NCBI GenBank assembly: GCA_023935145.1
Contig: CM043699.1
Coordinates: forward strand, 70,084,138-70,148,137
Source: Bretschneidera sinensis
Taxonomy: Eukaryota > Streptophyta > Magnoliopsida > Brassicales > Akaniaceae
Reading direction: 5' to 3'
Length of the DNA stretch: 64,000 bases
Shown: piece after piece, positions 33,435 through 44,660 of the stretch
Position numbering within the stretch: the stretch's first letter is position 1
How the letters are laid out: every line of letters starts with the position of its first letter
Notes under the pieces: generated by a model
Databases searched by the model: none
What the model was told of the DNA's origin: nothing
The model's input: the letters and a program-made list of their open reading frames with translations, nothing else
Translations under genes and position numbers: made by a program

Positions 33435-35006
33435 TGATAAGCGTTGAATGTCACACCTTCAAGCCCCTTAATTTGCATACGTTAATCCTTAGCCTTGTTA
33501 CAATTTGATCTTTTGTAGTATTTTACATGCTTTCAGGTTTCCCAAGTGGAGTGCAACAAAATCCATCATTTCTAAACTATTGAAGATAAATTGAGCATTT
33601 TGCTAAGTCATGTTGTCACTAGGAAAGGTTGAAAATGAGCTTCCCTAAATTTCCAGAATTTCCCGTACAGATTAGTCATTTTTGTGGATTAAATTGTATT
33701 GATTCAAGAAGAACTAAGAGATGAGCCGTATATTCTTGGAAAGATCTGGATGTCTATTTTCTGGAGAATTATATGGCTCATAAATATAATTTTTCTAGAG
33801 AACGTTATGGTAGTTTTAGTAGACAAAGGTCAGGTTGTGCATGATTTCAACGTGGCAAACATAAAGGAGCTATTAAATTCTGATTTTTTTGGGATTTGCA
33901 CGGCTGAAAAAGGAAGTTGAGTGCCTAAATAAGTCTAGGTAAAAATTTGAAAAAACAAAAATAAGCACATATTCAATTGCTAGGGTTTTGTTTAGGGTTA
34001 TATAAATACATGTTTAAGAGACTAAAAAGAGGACAGGATTTTTTACTATATTTTCTTCTACGGAGGTCGTTTTTACGCATGTGAGCTCTTGTTCTCTGAG
34101 GATTATCATCATAGAGGAGTTATATTTTCTTTCTTTTATTTATTTTTTTTATGATGAGGATATTTTTCATTAGAATTATTTGTAACTAAATATTTTGGTT
34201 AGGGCTCAATTGAAGCCCTAGTCATATCTTCTGAAGGATTTCGATTTGCTTTGCTACAAATTATTTTTTTTGTGATGCTTAATTGATTAATTCCTAGTTT
34301 TATTTCATTCTTCATATGGTTTATGTGTTATGCTTGATCATCATATACATATGTTGTATGGAGATTGTCATCTAGGTAAATTTAGATGACAGAGTCTTGT
34401 GCCTACACTAAGTGACGAAAGAACCAATTATGGGTTCTTGGGATTAATCAACATGAAAAACCAGAATAGATACCATGTTCAAGGTTTCGTGTGTTTGTTT
34501 ATTTCCATTGTTTTATGCTTTCTTGAAGTGCAACTTAGTAGATACCATGCTAAAAACTTTGAGAATGAAAGAGCTAGAGTAGACACCCATGCCTAACTTG
34601 TTCCTTAGGGAAATCAATAACTTAAGGAGTAGATATCGTTCCCTTAGGTTGGTAAACATTAAGCATCTAAATCTAGTTTGTAGCATTGTGTAAGTCGTTT
34701 GCTTTAAAGAAGAAGATTAATAGTGAATATCAAAGCCTTAACTTATTTTATCATTATTTCAATTCTAGTTTCAAAACTGTTTTACGATTTTCTTTCACTA
34801 GTGCAATCTTTGTTGTTTATTCAAATCTGTTATTTTTTTGTTTTATTTAGATAGAAGCTTTAGAAAATTATATTTAAACACAATTAATTCAATTCTCGTG
34901 GGAATGATCTCGTATTTGCTAGCTATACTATTTGTTTGATCTTGTGCACTTACGAGTTAAAACATACATTTAGAAGCTTATTATTTAGGTTGATATTTGT
35001 ATAACA
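33435..35006 (+). repeat. Gypsy 3' LTR (G5), element body lost
   Basis: 1572 bp, TGATAAGCGTTGAATG...GTATAACA. Its outer parts resemble G2 LTRs in inverted orientation (34370-34990 with 24190-24700). The middle (33660-33860) contains one copy of the 186-bp unit found in G1 LTRs. It is therefore a mosaic between two LTR families. Only about 60 bp of internal sequence precede it. Confidence 0.75.
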
Positions 35007-35638
35007 GAAAGTATGATATGATAAAATTATTTGAGTGATTAATTATATGTTGTGAACCTCATAACGAGATAATTATGAGGTAGAATTGATAGTCTCTAGA
35101 TGATTAAATATATGAGAAGAAGAGATTGATAAATGATGACGATTATGATATGAGTAGTGATAATAGAATGCTATTATTGAATTATATGAGATATAGATGA
35201 ATGAGTATTGTAAAACTATTTGAACAATTGAATTACAAGATGTGACTAAAATTATACAAATTGAATACTTCTAATAAATTTAATTCACTGAGCTTGTGAA
35301 GCTCACTCCTCATTGTTAAATAATTTCAGGTAACAGGCAGGACAGATAGATTATTGAGCTGTGATTCAGATTGAGTCATTGTCTGTAAGCTACGTGGTCC
35401 ACATCCTCAAACTAATGGAAAGAAAACAAAAATATTTGTAAATATTCATGCATCATATGTTGTATATATTATTTTAGTTGAAATTTTAATAATGTAAATC
35501 CCTTATTGAAGGTTAAGGATTTATGTATGTAGATAATTCAACTGATATTTTTATATTGTTGCATATATGTATCATGCTAGGATTTTAAAAAGTGACGACA
35601 CATCTCGAGGGTGGCTAACCCATGATGGGTCGTTACAG
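35007..35638 (-). repeat. Chromovirus-type LTR fragment
   Basis: On the minus strand it starts TGTAACGACCCATCATGGG and contains AGCTTCACAAGCTCAGTG, both common in Tekay/Del-like gypsy LTRs. Unlike the LTR-like piece at 39915-40290, so it does not clearly belong to the neighbouring chromovirus. No gene. Confidence 0.5.
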
Positions 35639-35639
35639 T

Positions 35640-36760
35640 AAGTTGGGATATAGGCTCAAGAATTCTTTAATGTCTTCCTAAGATACCTCTTCTAGAGTTA
35701 AATGTTTCCACTGGATAAGGATTTGATTAATCCATTGGCTTTGTCTGAGTATATCTCTTTCAATAAGTATGACTAAGGACTGATAGAGTTGTTAAGAAGC
35801 AGAACATATTGCAGAAAGGACATAAGGTTGATCAGAAGAGCCTTTGAATGGTTTAAAAAATGATATTGATTGTATGATGCAAGGACAAAAATATCTTCTA
35901 TCTAGTTTGTATGATGCTTGGGCAACTATTGATTGTTTTCTGTGAGGTTGGAGTTTTGCTAAAACCAAGTCTCCAATAGCAAATTCATTCTCAAATCTAT
36001 AGATATCAACTTGTTGTTTCATTCTATGTTGATATTTCAATAAGTTATCTCTAAGAATATTGAGGGTATCCTCTCTAGAAGTGAGCTCATAATCCAATGC
36101 CTCAAGGAAAGTAGAACATATGAAATAGGGAGGTAATGTAGGAAGTGGTCTACCAAAAATAATCTAGTATGGTGTGAGGCCAATAGAATGGAATGCAGTG
36201 TTTTAATGATACTCATCCATTGATAACAGTGTAAACCATTGATTAGATTGATCTACAACAAATCATCTAAAGTAATATTCAAGGCATTTATTGACCACTT
36301 TAGTCTGTCCATCTATTTTTGGATGACTATTAGTGCTGAGCTTCAACTGAGTACCTTATAAGACAAATAATTCCTTCCAAAAGTTACTAGTGAAGATAAG
36401 ATCTCTGTCACTCATAATTGATCTAGGCATCCTATGTAATTTGTAGAATACATCCATGAATACCCTTGCTATCATGATGGTTGTGTAGTGAGTGGTCAAT
36501 GCAGCAATGTGTGCATACTTGCTAAGTCTATCTACCAACACTAGGATAACTATGAAGCTATGAGAAGTAAGCAGTAGAATGATAAAGTCCATGGGGATGT
36601 CTTTAAATACCTATTTAGGAATTGGTAAGGGCTATAGGGGCCTATAAGGTTTGCTTGTTCTACTCTTCATTGATTGACATGTAGGGCAAATAGAAATAAA
36701 GTCAACAACATCCTTCTTCATGTTAGCCTAATAAAATTTAGTAAAGAGCCTAAAAAAGGT
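35640..36760 (-). pseudogene. Chromovirus integrase with decayed chromodomain
   Basis: Coding strand: LLIEYHSTLLDGHLGVLRTF and CPTCQSMKSRTSKP give the HHCC zinc-binding end. MDFIILL followed by LVDRLSKYAHIAAL gives the core start, and PRSIMSDRDLIFTSNFWKEL gives the second Asp. [20 protein letters not shown] follows, with Pro-Lys-Ile where Pro-Gln-Thr is usual, and then RFENEFAIGDLVLAKLQPHR. The last 150 bp, read in shifting frames, resemble a chromodomain (LIQWKHLTLEEVS, EDIKEFLSLYPNL). Many stops. This marks a Ty3/gypsy chromovirus. Confidence 0.85.
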
Positions 36761-38160
36761 TCTTAAGACTCCTAAATGACCATCCAATAATGTTGAATGA
36801 TATTCTATAAGCAAGATTGTCTTAAAAGATGATGTATGACAAATAAACATCTTGCCTTTATAGTATAACAATCCATCTCTGGCTTGCCATTGAGAATTCT
36901 GATAAGGACTCTCAACAATCGATTGTTTAATCTATGTAACTTCAGCATCCACATCTTGTTCTTGTCTGATATGGTGTAAGATGTCAAAGTTAACTATAGA
37001 GAGAGTTAGATAAGTGGCTAATTCAAGGAGATTTGAATATTGTGTGGAGAGTGCATAAACTAAATTATTATTTCTTCCAGATTGTAGAGGATCCCATAAT
37101 TGTAGCCTAGTAGTTTAGTGATGTAGTGTTACTGCTCTGTAGTTTGTACTACTCTGTAGTTTGTACTACTTGGTTCATCAAGTGTTTGAGGTTGTTGTGA
37201 TTAGTATTGATGAAAAACTTTCCATTTAACAAGTATTATATCCATTTCTTCACAACACTGGTAATGGCATATAATTCTCTTACATATGATGACTGTCTTT
37301 GCATTCTTAGCCATAATTTCTTACTAAAAAAATCTATATAAGGATGTTGTAATAACACTCAACCTACTCTAGTGCCAGAAACATCAATTTCAATAGTTAA
37401 TGGTTTTGAGAAATTAGGTAGACTAAGGAAAAAGGGTGATAGTCATGGCCTCCTTTAAAGCTTGAAATGCTAGTTGAGCATTTGGATTCCACACAAAGCT
37501 ATCATGTTTGAACAAGCCAGATAAAGGAGCAACAATCATAGCATAATTATTGACAAATCTTCTATAGTAGCTAGTTAAGCCTAACAATCCTCATAGTTGC
37601 TTCACTGATTTAGGGGTAAGCCAATTCAATATTGTAGTAATCTTAGTTTTGTCTAGTTCTGGTCCTTGAGAAGTAATCACATGGCCCAAGTAATCTATGG
37701 ATCCTTGAGCAAATGAGCATATACTTAATTTAGCATAGAGACTATGTTGTTAGAGACACTATAGAACTAAATGTAAATGTTAAACATGATCCTTGAGGCA
37801 TTTGCTATAAATCAAAATGCCATCAAAGAATATGATAACAAATCTTCTAAGAGATTTACCAAAAACCAGGTGCATGTTAGCCTGAAATGTTGAAGATGCA
37901 TTAGTGAGGCCAAATGGCATGGCCTAAATGAGTTCTAAATATTTTCTTATGAATGTCATCATTTTTCATCCTGATTTGGTGATAGTCTTTCAAACATAGC
38001 TTTGAAAATAGAGTACCACCATATAACTCATCCATTGGCTCACCAAATGTAGGTATAGGAAACTTGTCCTTTACCATGAGGTTATTCAAGGATTTGTAGT
38101 CCACACAAAACCTTCAACTGCCATCCTTCTTTCTGACTAGCAAAACTAGAGAACTGTGAG
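36761..38160 (-). pseudogene. Chromovirus RT and RNase H
   Basis: Coding strand: CVDYKSLNNLMVKDKFPIPT, ELYGGTLFSKLCLKDYHQIR, MPFGLTNASSTFQ and FVIIFFDGILIYSK. The catalytic (Y/F)xDD is FFDG here, so the second Asp is lost. SFAQGSIDYLGHVITSQGPE and LSGLFKHDSFVWNP follow. RNase H is only faintly readable after about 37500. Frameshifts and stops throughout. Confidence 0.88.
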
Positions 38161-38880
38161 GACTAGTGCTGGCCTGTATCACTCTTTCAGCTAGCATTTT
38201 ATAAACAAAATTTTCAATTTCACCCTTTTGGAAGTGAGGATGTCTATAAGGCCTCATATTGACTAGTTTTGATCTAGGCTCTAAGAGAATGCCATGATTA
38301 GTGCATCATGGAGGTGGTAATCTAATTAGTTTAGAAAGTACTAAACTATGCTCTTGCAGGACTTGTTGAACTTCTAGAATGCCAGTAATTTGTTGGATTT
38401 CAGATGCTTCCAATATTTCTTTCTCAAGGGTTCTAGTGAGCAGTATGAAGCAAGAATGAATTTTACCATAGCTAGCTAATTTCTTGAGAGAACTACAAGA
38501 AATAGGCTCAGCTTGGAAGGTTAAATTTCCATACAAGTGGATTGTACTTCCAAACTAGCTAAAATCCATAGTTGATTTAGCATAGTCTATACTTATAGGT
38601 CCTTGAGTTTATTTCCATTGTACGCCCAAAACTAAGTCACCTCTTTAAACAGAAAAACATAAAAATTTGTGACAAATGTATGTACTTGTAGGGAAAAAGT
38701 GACTTGGGGACAAATACCTTCACAGGCTAATATTTCACCATTCCCAACTTAAACTTTAAAGTGTTGAGAAGGTGATATAGGTAATCCAAGAAATTTTGCT
38801 ATCTTTTCTTGGATAGAATTGTGTGTTGCCTCCATCAATGAGCACTTAAACTATTGAGTTATTTACAATGCCATACAACC
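38161..38880 (-). pseudogene. Chromovirus protease region and linker to RT
   Basis: Coding strand: VLIDGGNTQ with FIQEK in the next frame is the retropepsin active site in the chromovirus form (IDGGSTHNF-like; here D-G-G-N-T). VGNGEILACEGICPQV follows. FWAYNGNKLKDL and ALIMAFS lead to RT. Broken by stops. Confidence 0.7.
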
Positions 38881-39380
38881 TTAATATCTTGGGTGTTTTG
38901 TGCCCCATTATTAAAGAATTCATCAAAATCTATGGCATACATGATATGGACTATGATTTCCATGATGAAACTTTTCATCATAGTTGAAGCACAATCATTT
39001 CTATCTTATTTTTTCATTTATTGGGAGGATAGTCTCTTGACTGGAAGTTTATTGATAAGAGGAATTGCAAGTTGTACAGGTAGAGGTTTTGGTCCTAAAA
39101 TCGATCCAGGATGCATTGGCTTATGTTCCCAAGACTTGTTTACAGGTCTTTGTGATCCCCATTTCTCTTCTTGTAAACAAGCAAGACCTATTGCATCATA
39201 GAGATCTCTTAGTCTATGAGCTGGGACTTCCGTTCTTATGCCAGGTTTTAGGGTAGAAATGAAGTAATTTTTAAGGAATTCATCTGATAATCCATATACT
39301 CTACTAGAGAGTGCTACAAATTTGGATTGGTAGTCTAAGACAGATGTGTTTTTTGTCAGTTTGGTGAGAGCTCCTTGAGG
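38881..39380 (-). pseudogene. Chromovirus gag C terminus, degenerate
   Basis: Coding continuity between the gag capsid part and protease is expected here. I see scattered residues only and no intact zinc knuckle. Plus-strand open frames at 38854-39256 are taken as shadows. Confidence 0.4.
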
Positions 39381-39884
39381 TTATTCATGTAAAGAGGTTC
39401 CAAATCTTGTTTGGATTACTCTTAAAAACTCTGGTTGTGTACAAATTGTTCTTGTATGATGAATCCATTTAAACCAACTAGCTGCAGGTCTTTCTAGGTG
39501 AAATGAAACAATTTTTAGTTTTTGATATTTCTGGAATGTCATGAAAGGAGAAGAATTACTTATCTTGAAATAACTAATTAGTGGGATCTCCTTCTCGAAA
39601 TCTTGGTAATTCAAGCTTTATGTTCTTACCAACAGAAAATGGAATTAAGTGATTTTGAGATTGATCTCAGCATGGTTACTGCACTGTCTCTGCCTCAATG
39701 TGTTATTTCTTGAGTGCTTCTACTTCATTGGCAACTCTCTTGAGTTCTTGCTGTAAATGGGCAATCTCATCCCTTAAAAACATTCCTAGTCTTTCCCATG
39801 AAAACTCATGTCTATTTGCTTTTGATTTAACACCTTCTACCATTTGGAAGAGCTAGAAAATTTTTATTCTTACTCTCAATAAAA
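39381..39884 (-). pseudogene. gag: Chromovirus gag capsid fragment
   Basis: Coding strand: YFKISNSSPFMTFQKYQKL, VSFHLERPAASWFKWIH and PEFLRVIQTRFGTSLHE. This is the LEGxAxxWF region of plant chromovirus gag. Upstream (39660-39860) are a coiled-coil-like stretch (EIAHLQQELKRVANEVEAL) and the start. A 77-codon frame is open. Confidence 0.75.
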
Positions 39885-39901
39885 GCACCAATTTGATACC
39901 A
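39885..39901 (-). other. Chromovirus primer binding site
   Basis: TGGTATCAAATTGGTGC on the minus strand resembles initiator-Met primer sites (TGGTATCAGAGC) with changes. It lies 13 bp from a TG..CA-type LTR end at 39915. Confidence 0.6.
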
Positions 39902-39914
39902 CCAACTAGACTAT

Positions 39915-40289
39915 TGATGTATTAGGGTGGTTAGAGGAAGATTATGTGCATGAAGGGAGGAGAATGGAAGTAGAAGAGGGGCTCTTTATTCAAGTTCAAG
40001 AAAACTCCAAGAAGAAAAAAGGAAGAATTTTTTATTATGCTTCTTTGATTATTACCTTTCCTGTCCAAGTAATATGCCTGGTCAAGATTAGAGTTAGTTA
40101 TAAGATTACTACCTTATCTCTTACTCTAACTAACTACTAACAGAATTACAGTTGTAATACTACTACTAATGAGTTCCTTTAATCTCCTTAGTTTCCCTTA
40201 TACCTTGCTGACCTTACTGTAGTAGTTTCTGTCTTCTGACCTCGCTATCACTTATACCATTGAATCTTCCTTAAACTTTCTTTTTGGTC
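39915..40289 (-). repeat. Probable 5' LTR of the minus chromovirus, truncated
   Basis: Starts TGATGTATTAGGG on the plus strand. No second copy was found at 35640, so this call rests on the primer site and the end sequence only. No gene. Confidence 0.5.
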
Positions 40290-40690
40290 TTAATTTGGAT
40301 CTGTAGGGAAGTTCAGGTGTTGGAGTTATCTTAGGAGCCAGTTCTGGAGATGGAGTTCTATCAATCCTGTTGCTGACAAACTGGATTTACCAATTACTAG
40401 TGAAATTCATCATGTCTTCGACATTTCCTTATTGAAGGAATATTATGGCCCCCCACCTCAATAGATGTTTCTATTACCTGTTTGCATCAACAATCCACTA
40501 GTTCTATCCCCGTTGGAAATTTTGAATAGCATGCAAGCATGGGTAAATAGAAATATAGTTTAAGAACTACTAGTTCAATGGGAAGTGCCAGATCCTAAAG
40601 ACACATCTTAGGAAGACCTTAATATTTTCAAGACTGCATTTCCCTAGTTTAACCTTGAGGACAAGGTCAGTTTGGGAAGGTCATGCAATG
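40290..40690 (+). pseudogene. Second chromovirus: integrase C terminus and chromodomain
   Basis: Plus strand: NPVADKLDLPITSEIHHVF and DISLLKEYYGPPPQ match the end of chromovirus integrase (HPVFHVSLLK type). ILNSMQAWVNRNIV, LLVQWEVPDPKDTS and EDLNIFKTAFP then NLEDKV form a chromodomain of the group that ends with 'NLEDK'. It directs integration in relatives by binding histone marks. Three in-frame stops. The rest of the element is missing; it abuts the minus chromovirus LTR in opposite orientation. Confidence 0.8.
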
Positions 40691-40697
40691 ATATAGA

Positions 40698-41156
40698 TGT
40701 TAGAGAATGATAACCAAAAGGACAAGCTAGAAAGCTAAGCTCCAACATTACTAAGGCAGCAAAAGCAAGCAAGGAAACTATACTAGGAAGTAATTCAGTA
40801 CCTACTGTTACACCTAGAAGATCTGTAAGGCGAAGGCAGTTGCATGAATGATTCAGAGACCTTAGAAGAGACTAGAAGAGAAGAGCAAAGCAAGAGAATC
40901 CGAGAGGAAAAGTTATTTAGAATATAGATCGCCTTGTAGCAAAAATTAGTTACAAGTTAGTTAGATGAGTTTTCAATTGGTTATATAGAGAACTAATAAT
41001 TTTAATAGTATAAATAGTTGTTCACTTTATTAAAAAACTTGTAAGCAATAAGAAATCAATATCCTTTCTCTCTAAAACTTTCTTTTTCTCTTCTCCCTCC
41101 CTTGAATTCTAGTTTAGGATCTTGAAGCTATCAAGATCTTGATACATTCTACATCA
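40698..41156 (+). repeat. 3' LTR of the second chromovirus
   Basis: 459 bp, TGTTAGAGAATG...TACATCA. It directly follows the chromodomain and contains a TATAAATAG-like box near 41020. Right neighbour is R3. Confidence 0.65.
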
Positions 41157-42160
41157 TGAAACCTACCAAGTCTAATACAAAACCTTTATAAGTAATAACG
41201 AGGCTCCTATGATGGGTGCGCTTTTAATGTATTAGACAATGAGTCGTTTATCTTCCAATCACTAAACAGGAATGATGGGTATGGAGCCATCCTTTGACCT
41301 TAAAGAGGATCAAATCCCTTGTTATTGGTCTATGTGAGAAATTCTAAGGCTTGAGACATTCGGGTGTAAAAGAGTGAGGATTTAAAGCTCCATTTCTTAC
41401 CTAGACTGTTGTCTAGCCCTTCATGTTTCAAGAAACTTGAATGAAATTTTAATTCAAATATTCTTACCATACACTAATAATAAAGACAAACACACTTTTT
41501 GTAATTTATATTCAAAAAAGCCACATCGAATATCAACTTTAAACTAATGCGATAAAAGTAAGCATGTAAAGGAAAGAAATTATTTTAACTCTAAGTGCGT
41601 GCAGGTGAGTGTGAGGTCCGCTCAAAAATGTGCACATGTGTGCAAGTGTGTGCAACAGTATGTGAGTGTGTAGGATAGCATGCATTTGTATGCGGGTGCA
41701 TGAAATAGTCTTTGCATGTGTGTGGCAGTGTATACATGCGTGCGATGTGCATGCAACAGTATGTGAGTGTGTGGGATATGCATGCAAAAGTGTGTAAACG
41801 TGTGCTATGTGCATGCAAAAAGTGTGTGAGTGTGTGCGGATTTAGATTGAAACTAAGTTGATTAGACTTAGGCAAATTAAACTTAAATATTAAACTAAGT
41901 GAATTAAACTAAGCTACTTTAAAGAGAAGATTAAAAAATAACTAATAACATTTTTAATGGGCTAAAGGGGGCCCAAAATTAACAAGGACCAAGAGGGTCC
42001 AAAATTCTTCCCAAAGAATTAAAGTGTATATGTAGTTAATGACAACTTAAAATAAAACATATAACTTATAAAACATAAAAATTCTTAAGGTACTAAATTA
42101 AAGGAAAGAACTTTAAAACTACCATGAACTCAATATTGCATTATCAAAGGGAGACTACAT
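41157..42160 (-). repeat. Family R LTR, copy R3, first part
   Basis: Starts TGAAACCTACCAAGTC, equivalent to 19377 in R1, so about 125 bp of the LTR end are missing. Contains a TG/CA-rich alternating tract (41598-41845) that R1 and R2 do not show. Split at 42160 by copia T2. Confidence 0.7.
41598..41845. repeat. Imperfect (TG/CA) alternating tract
   Basis: About 250 bp of GTGTGTGCA, GCATGCA and GTGAGTGTGTG words, largely alternating purine and pyrimidine. His/Cys-rich reading frames on the minus strand are by-products of this composition. Confidence 0.8.
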
Positions 42161-42547
42161 TGTTGGTATTTGTCTAAGGTTTGCACAGGTCCAACCATAG
42201 TTCAAAGATGGTTAAAGTCTAAACCAAAGTTGGAGAATTAAATTTCAGCAAGTTAGAAGACTGCACACATGTGTGTGCATCAATTTAGACCAAGGGAAGG
42301 CCATGCACACTGGTGTGCGCACTTCAGCACACAATCAGGAAAATGTGCGCACAGCTGCAGCATCAGTGTGCGCTTAGGCGCCCTCCACCAGCGCTTAGGC
42401 GCCCAGAATGATGTCTCCCTGACCCACACCAGTGCCTAGGCACTCCCCACCAGCACCATGGCATCCAAAACGTGTGCCAAGGTGCCCTGCCCAGCGCCAT
42501 GGCGCCCCCTGTTGAGAGCCTAGGCGCTAAGCACACCGAAGCACACA
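42161..42547 (+). repeat. T2 5' LTR, first 387 bp
   Basis: Homologous to 47245-47650. Ends where G3 begins, after AAGCACACA. Contains GC-rich palindromic words (AGGCGCC, AGCGCCATGGCGCC) at 42370-42530. Confidence 0.85.
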
Positions 42548-43010
42548 AATATGTGCTAATGTGCTCGTGTTAGATTGGCTCAAATATGTGAATTCTCAAA
42601 TGCCCAAAGTAAGTAACAAAGTTTTAAAACTCTATCATCAAATAATATGTTCAAAATTTTAAGCTCACCAATGAAATCACATCACAATATTTGTTTAGAT
42701 CAACTAAAATTTCAAAATAACATGAGCATGCATTTACCTTCGTTTTTTTTTAAATGAAGAAAAACAACAACAAATTCGGACAAATTGTGTGTAATGTGTC
42801 CCCCATACCCCCAAACTTAAATTACACATTGACCCCAATGTGTGAATAATATGGAAAGAGCTGACCTGGGATATGAAGAACTATCTGGACTTGGTATGGC
42901 TCATTGAACTGAAGTACGCTTTGTCCCTGAAAAAAAATACTAGAAACAAACATTAATCATAAATATGTAAAATAATAAATAAACAGAAAGGATAAGCAAT
43001 GAGGTGCCTC
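42548..43010 (-). other. G3 3' non-coding region
   Basis: Homologous to 5208-5700 and 26200-26700. A polypurine-like box (AAGTTTGGGGGT on the minus strand) at about 42808-42820. No gene. Confidence 0.7.
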
Positions 43011-43640
43011 CCATGAGCGCTAAGTTTAACGTCTTCAGCCAGACCCAACATTAATAATCATGCCCAGCTAAGTGCTCCACCATCTGATCAATAAATGAGA
43101 GTGGAAAATGATCATTCCTTGTGGCAGCATTCCACTTACGGTAGTCTATACATACTTTCCATCCTGATTGAACATGAATTGGCACCAACTCGTCATCCTT
43201 ATTCTTCACTACCATCACTCCAGCCCACTTGGGCACGACATGAATCGAGTTCACCCACTTGCTAACAGAGATTAGATAATTGATCACTGCATCAAATAGC
43301 TTTATCACTTCTATCCTCACAACCTCCTGCATAGCTAGGTTGAGCCTTCTTTGTGGCTCCCTCAATGGCTTGATATTCTCTTCCAAATGTAACTTGGGCA
43401 TCACCATCGAGGGGCTGATTCCCTTGACATCCTCAATAGTCCAGCTGATAGCTTCCTTATGCTCTCTTAAAACGTCCAATAATTTCTCCTCTAGAGCATC
43501 AACCAAATCTGAAGCTATAATCATAGGCAAAGAATCTATTGGACCTAGGAACTTATACTTAAGATTGTCCAGTAAAGGCTTAAGTTCCTTCTTGGGGGGT
43601 TCAGGTGTTGTGGTCTCCTCCGTCTCACTGCTCTTCTGAG
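43011..43640 (-). pseudogene. G3 gypsy RT N terminus joined to pol tail
   Basis: Coding strand: KKELKPLLDNLKYKFLGP, MIIASDLVDALEEKLLDVL, REHKEAISWTIEDVKGISP, IHVVPKWAGVMVVKNK, KVCIDYRKWNAATRNDHFPL and IDQMVEHLAGHDY. This is the RT finger region up to the segment before the first catalytic Asp. It then stops near 43051 and jumps to the tail reading LAEDVKLSAHGRH. The deletion point differs from G1, where it lies before RT, but the acceptor tail is the same. The frame 43051-43530 is open. Confidence 0.85.
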
Positions 43641-44334
43641 GAGCAAACTCTAAAGTAGCATTTGCTTACTTAAATAACTTATCTAAATCCAAATCCTCTC
43701 CAAACTGAGGAAAGCATGCCTCCAGGGGGTCCTTAATGGTTGATTCACCCATAGTCTCCTCCATCTTACTGCTCTTCTGAGGAGCAGACTCCAAAATGGC
43801 ATTCGCTTGCTCAAACAACTTATCTAAATCCAAATCCTCTCCAAACTAAGTGAAGCATACCTCTAGAATGTCCTTAGACTCCCCTCCTTTCTTGAGTTCT
43901 TGTAATCTCTCAGGGTAAGGCGCTTTAGGCACAAACTACCTAGGGAGATCCTTAATAATAGGTGCGGTTGTAGATGGCTCAACATCTCTCTTTTCCTTGT
44001 TACCACTTTCTTGCCCTTATTGCATAGCAGGGTTCTCTTCCACTTGATTGTCCACTTGTCTCCCAGACCTCAATGGGACAATCGATTGCACTTGTTCCTG
44101 CCCATGCATAGGAGTTGATGAATTTCCCACTGCAAATTGTTCCTTTGGGTTAGGCTCAGGTTGACTGGGGAACCTTCCCTTCTCTCCTTCACCTAAGTGA
44201 CTTGTGATTTGACCCATTTGACTCTCTAGCTTGGAAATCTCTTGGGTGTTTACTATTGTTGCACTCCTCACTTTACTTATGGATTGGCCGATCATCTTCC
44301 TGAAATCATTGAGGGCACTTGTGATCGATCGCAC
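43641..44334 (-). pseudogene. gag: G3 gag C terminus; protease lost
   Basis: Coding strand: MRSITSALNDFRKMIGQSIS, ISKLESQMGQITSHLGEGEK and VPLRSGRQVDNQVEE (gag C terminus of the Athila/Tat group). An acidic segment LEACFPQFGEDLDLDKLFK follows, present twice in tandem (period 141 bp, 43631-43771 and 43772-43890). No retropepsin motif remains. Capsid is missing because the LTR joins directly near 44345. Confidence 0.75.
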
Positions 44335-44345
44335 TAGACATCTTT

Positions 44346-44656
44346 AGTTTGACCCTTGTCTACTAAAACTGCCATAACTTTCTCTAGAAAAATCATTTTT
44401 ATAAGCTGTAAAATTCTTCAAAAAATAGACTTCTGGATCTTTCCAAGAATATATGGCTCATCTCCTGGTTCTACCTGAATCAATACAATAAAATCCACAA
44501 AAATGATTGATCTATACAGGAAATTCTGGCAATTTTAGTGAAACTCCTTTCCCAGTGTTTGTAAACCTGAAAAACAACAAAAATAACTCAAAGTAATAAA
44601 TTCTTAAGCTAACAAATTTAAATTAAGTGGCCAAAATATGCAATATTTGGCACTCA
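44346..44656 (-). repeat. G3 LTR, first 311 bp
   Basis: Coding strand TGAGTGCCAAATATTGCAT, same family as G1. Contains part of the 186-bp unit and is truncated at 44346. Confidence 0.75.
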
Positions 44657-44660
44657 TTAG

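Larger units (their letters stand above)
42548..44656 (-). mobile_element. Gypsy G3, truncated, inside T2
   Basis: Minus-strand gypsy of the G1 type. Its LTR start lies at 44656 (TGAGTGCCAAATATTG on the minus strand), followed by 311 bp of LTR, partial gag, an RT start, the pol tail and part of the 3' region. The 3' LTR is missing. One deletion appears to have removed that LTR together with T2's 5' LTR end, gag and protease. Confidence 0.8.

Noticed and set aside
41539..41875. His/Cys/Thr-rich minus-strand frames
   Set aside because: Produced by the TG/CA tract; no domain and no conservation in other R copies.
43280..43639. 119-codon plus-strand frame
   Set aside because: Opposite strand of the G3 RT start, which matches gypsy RT.
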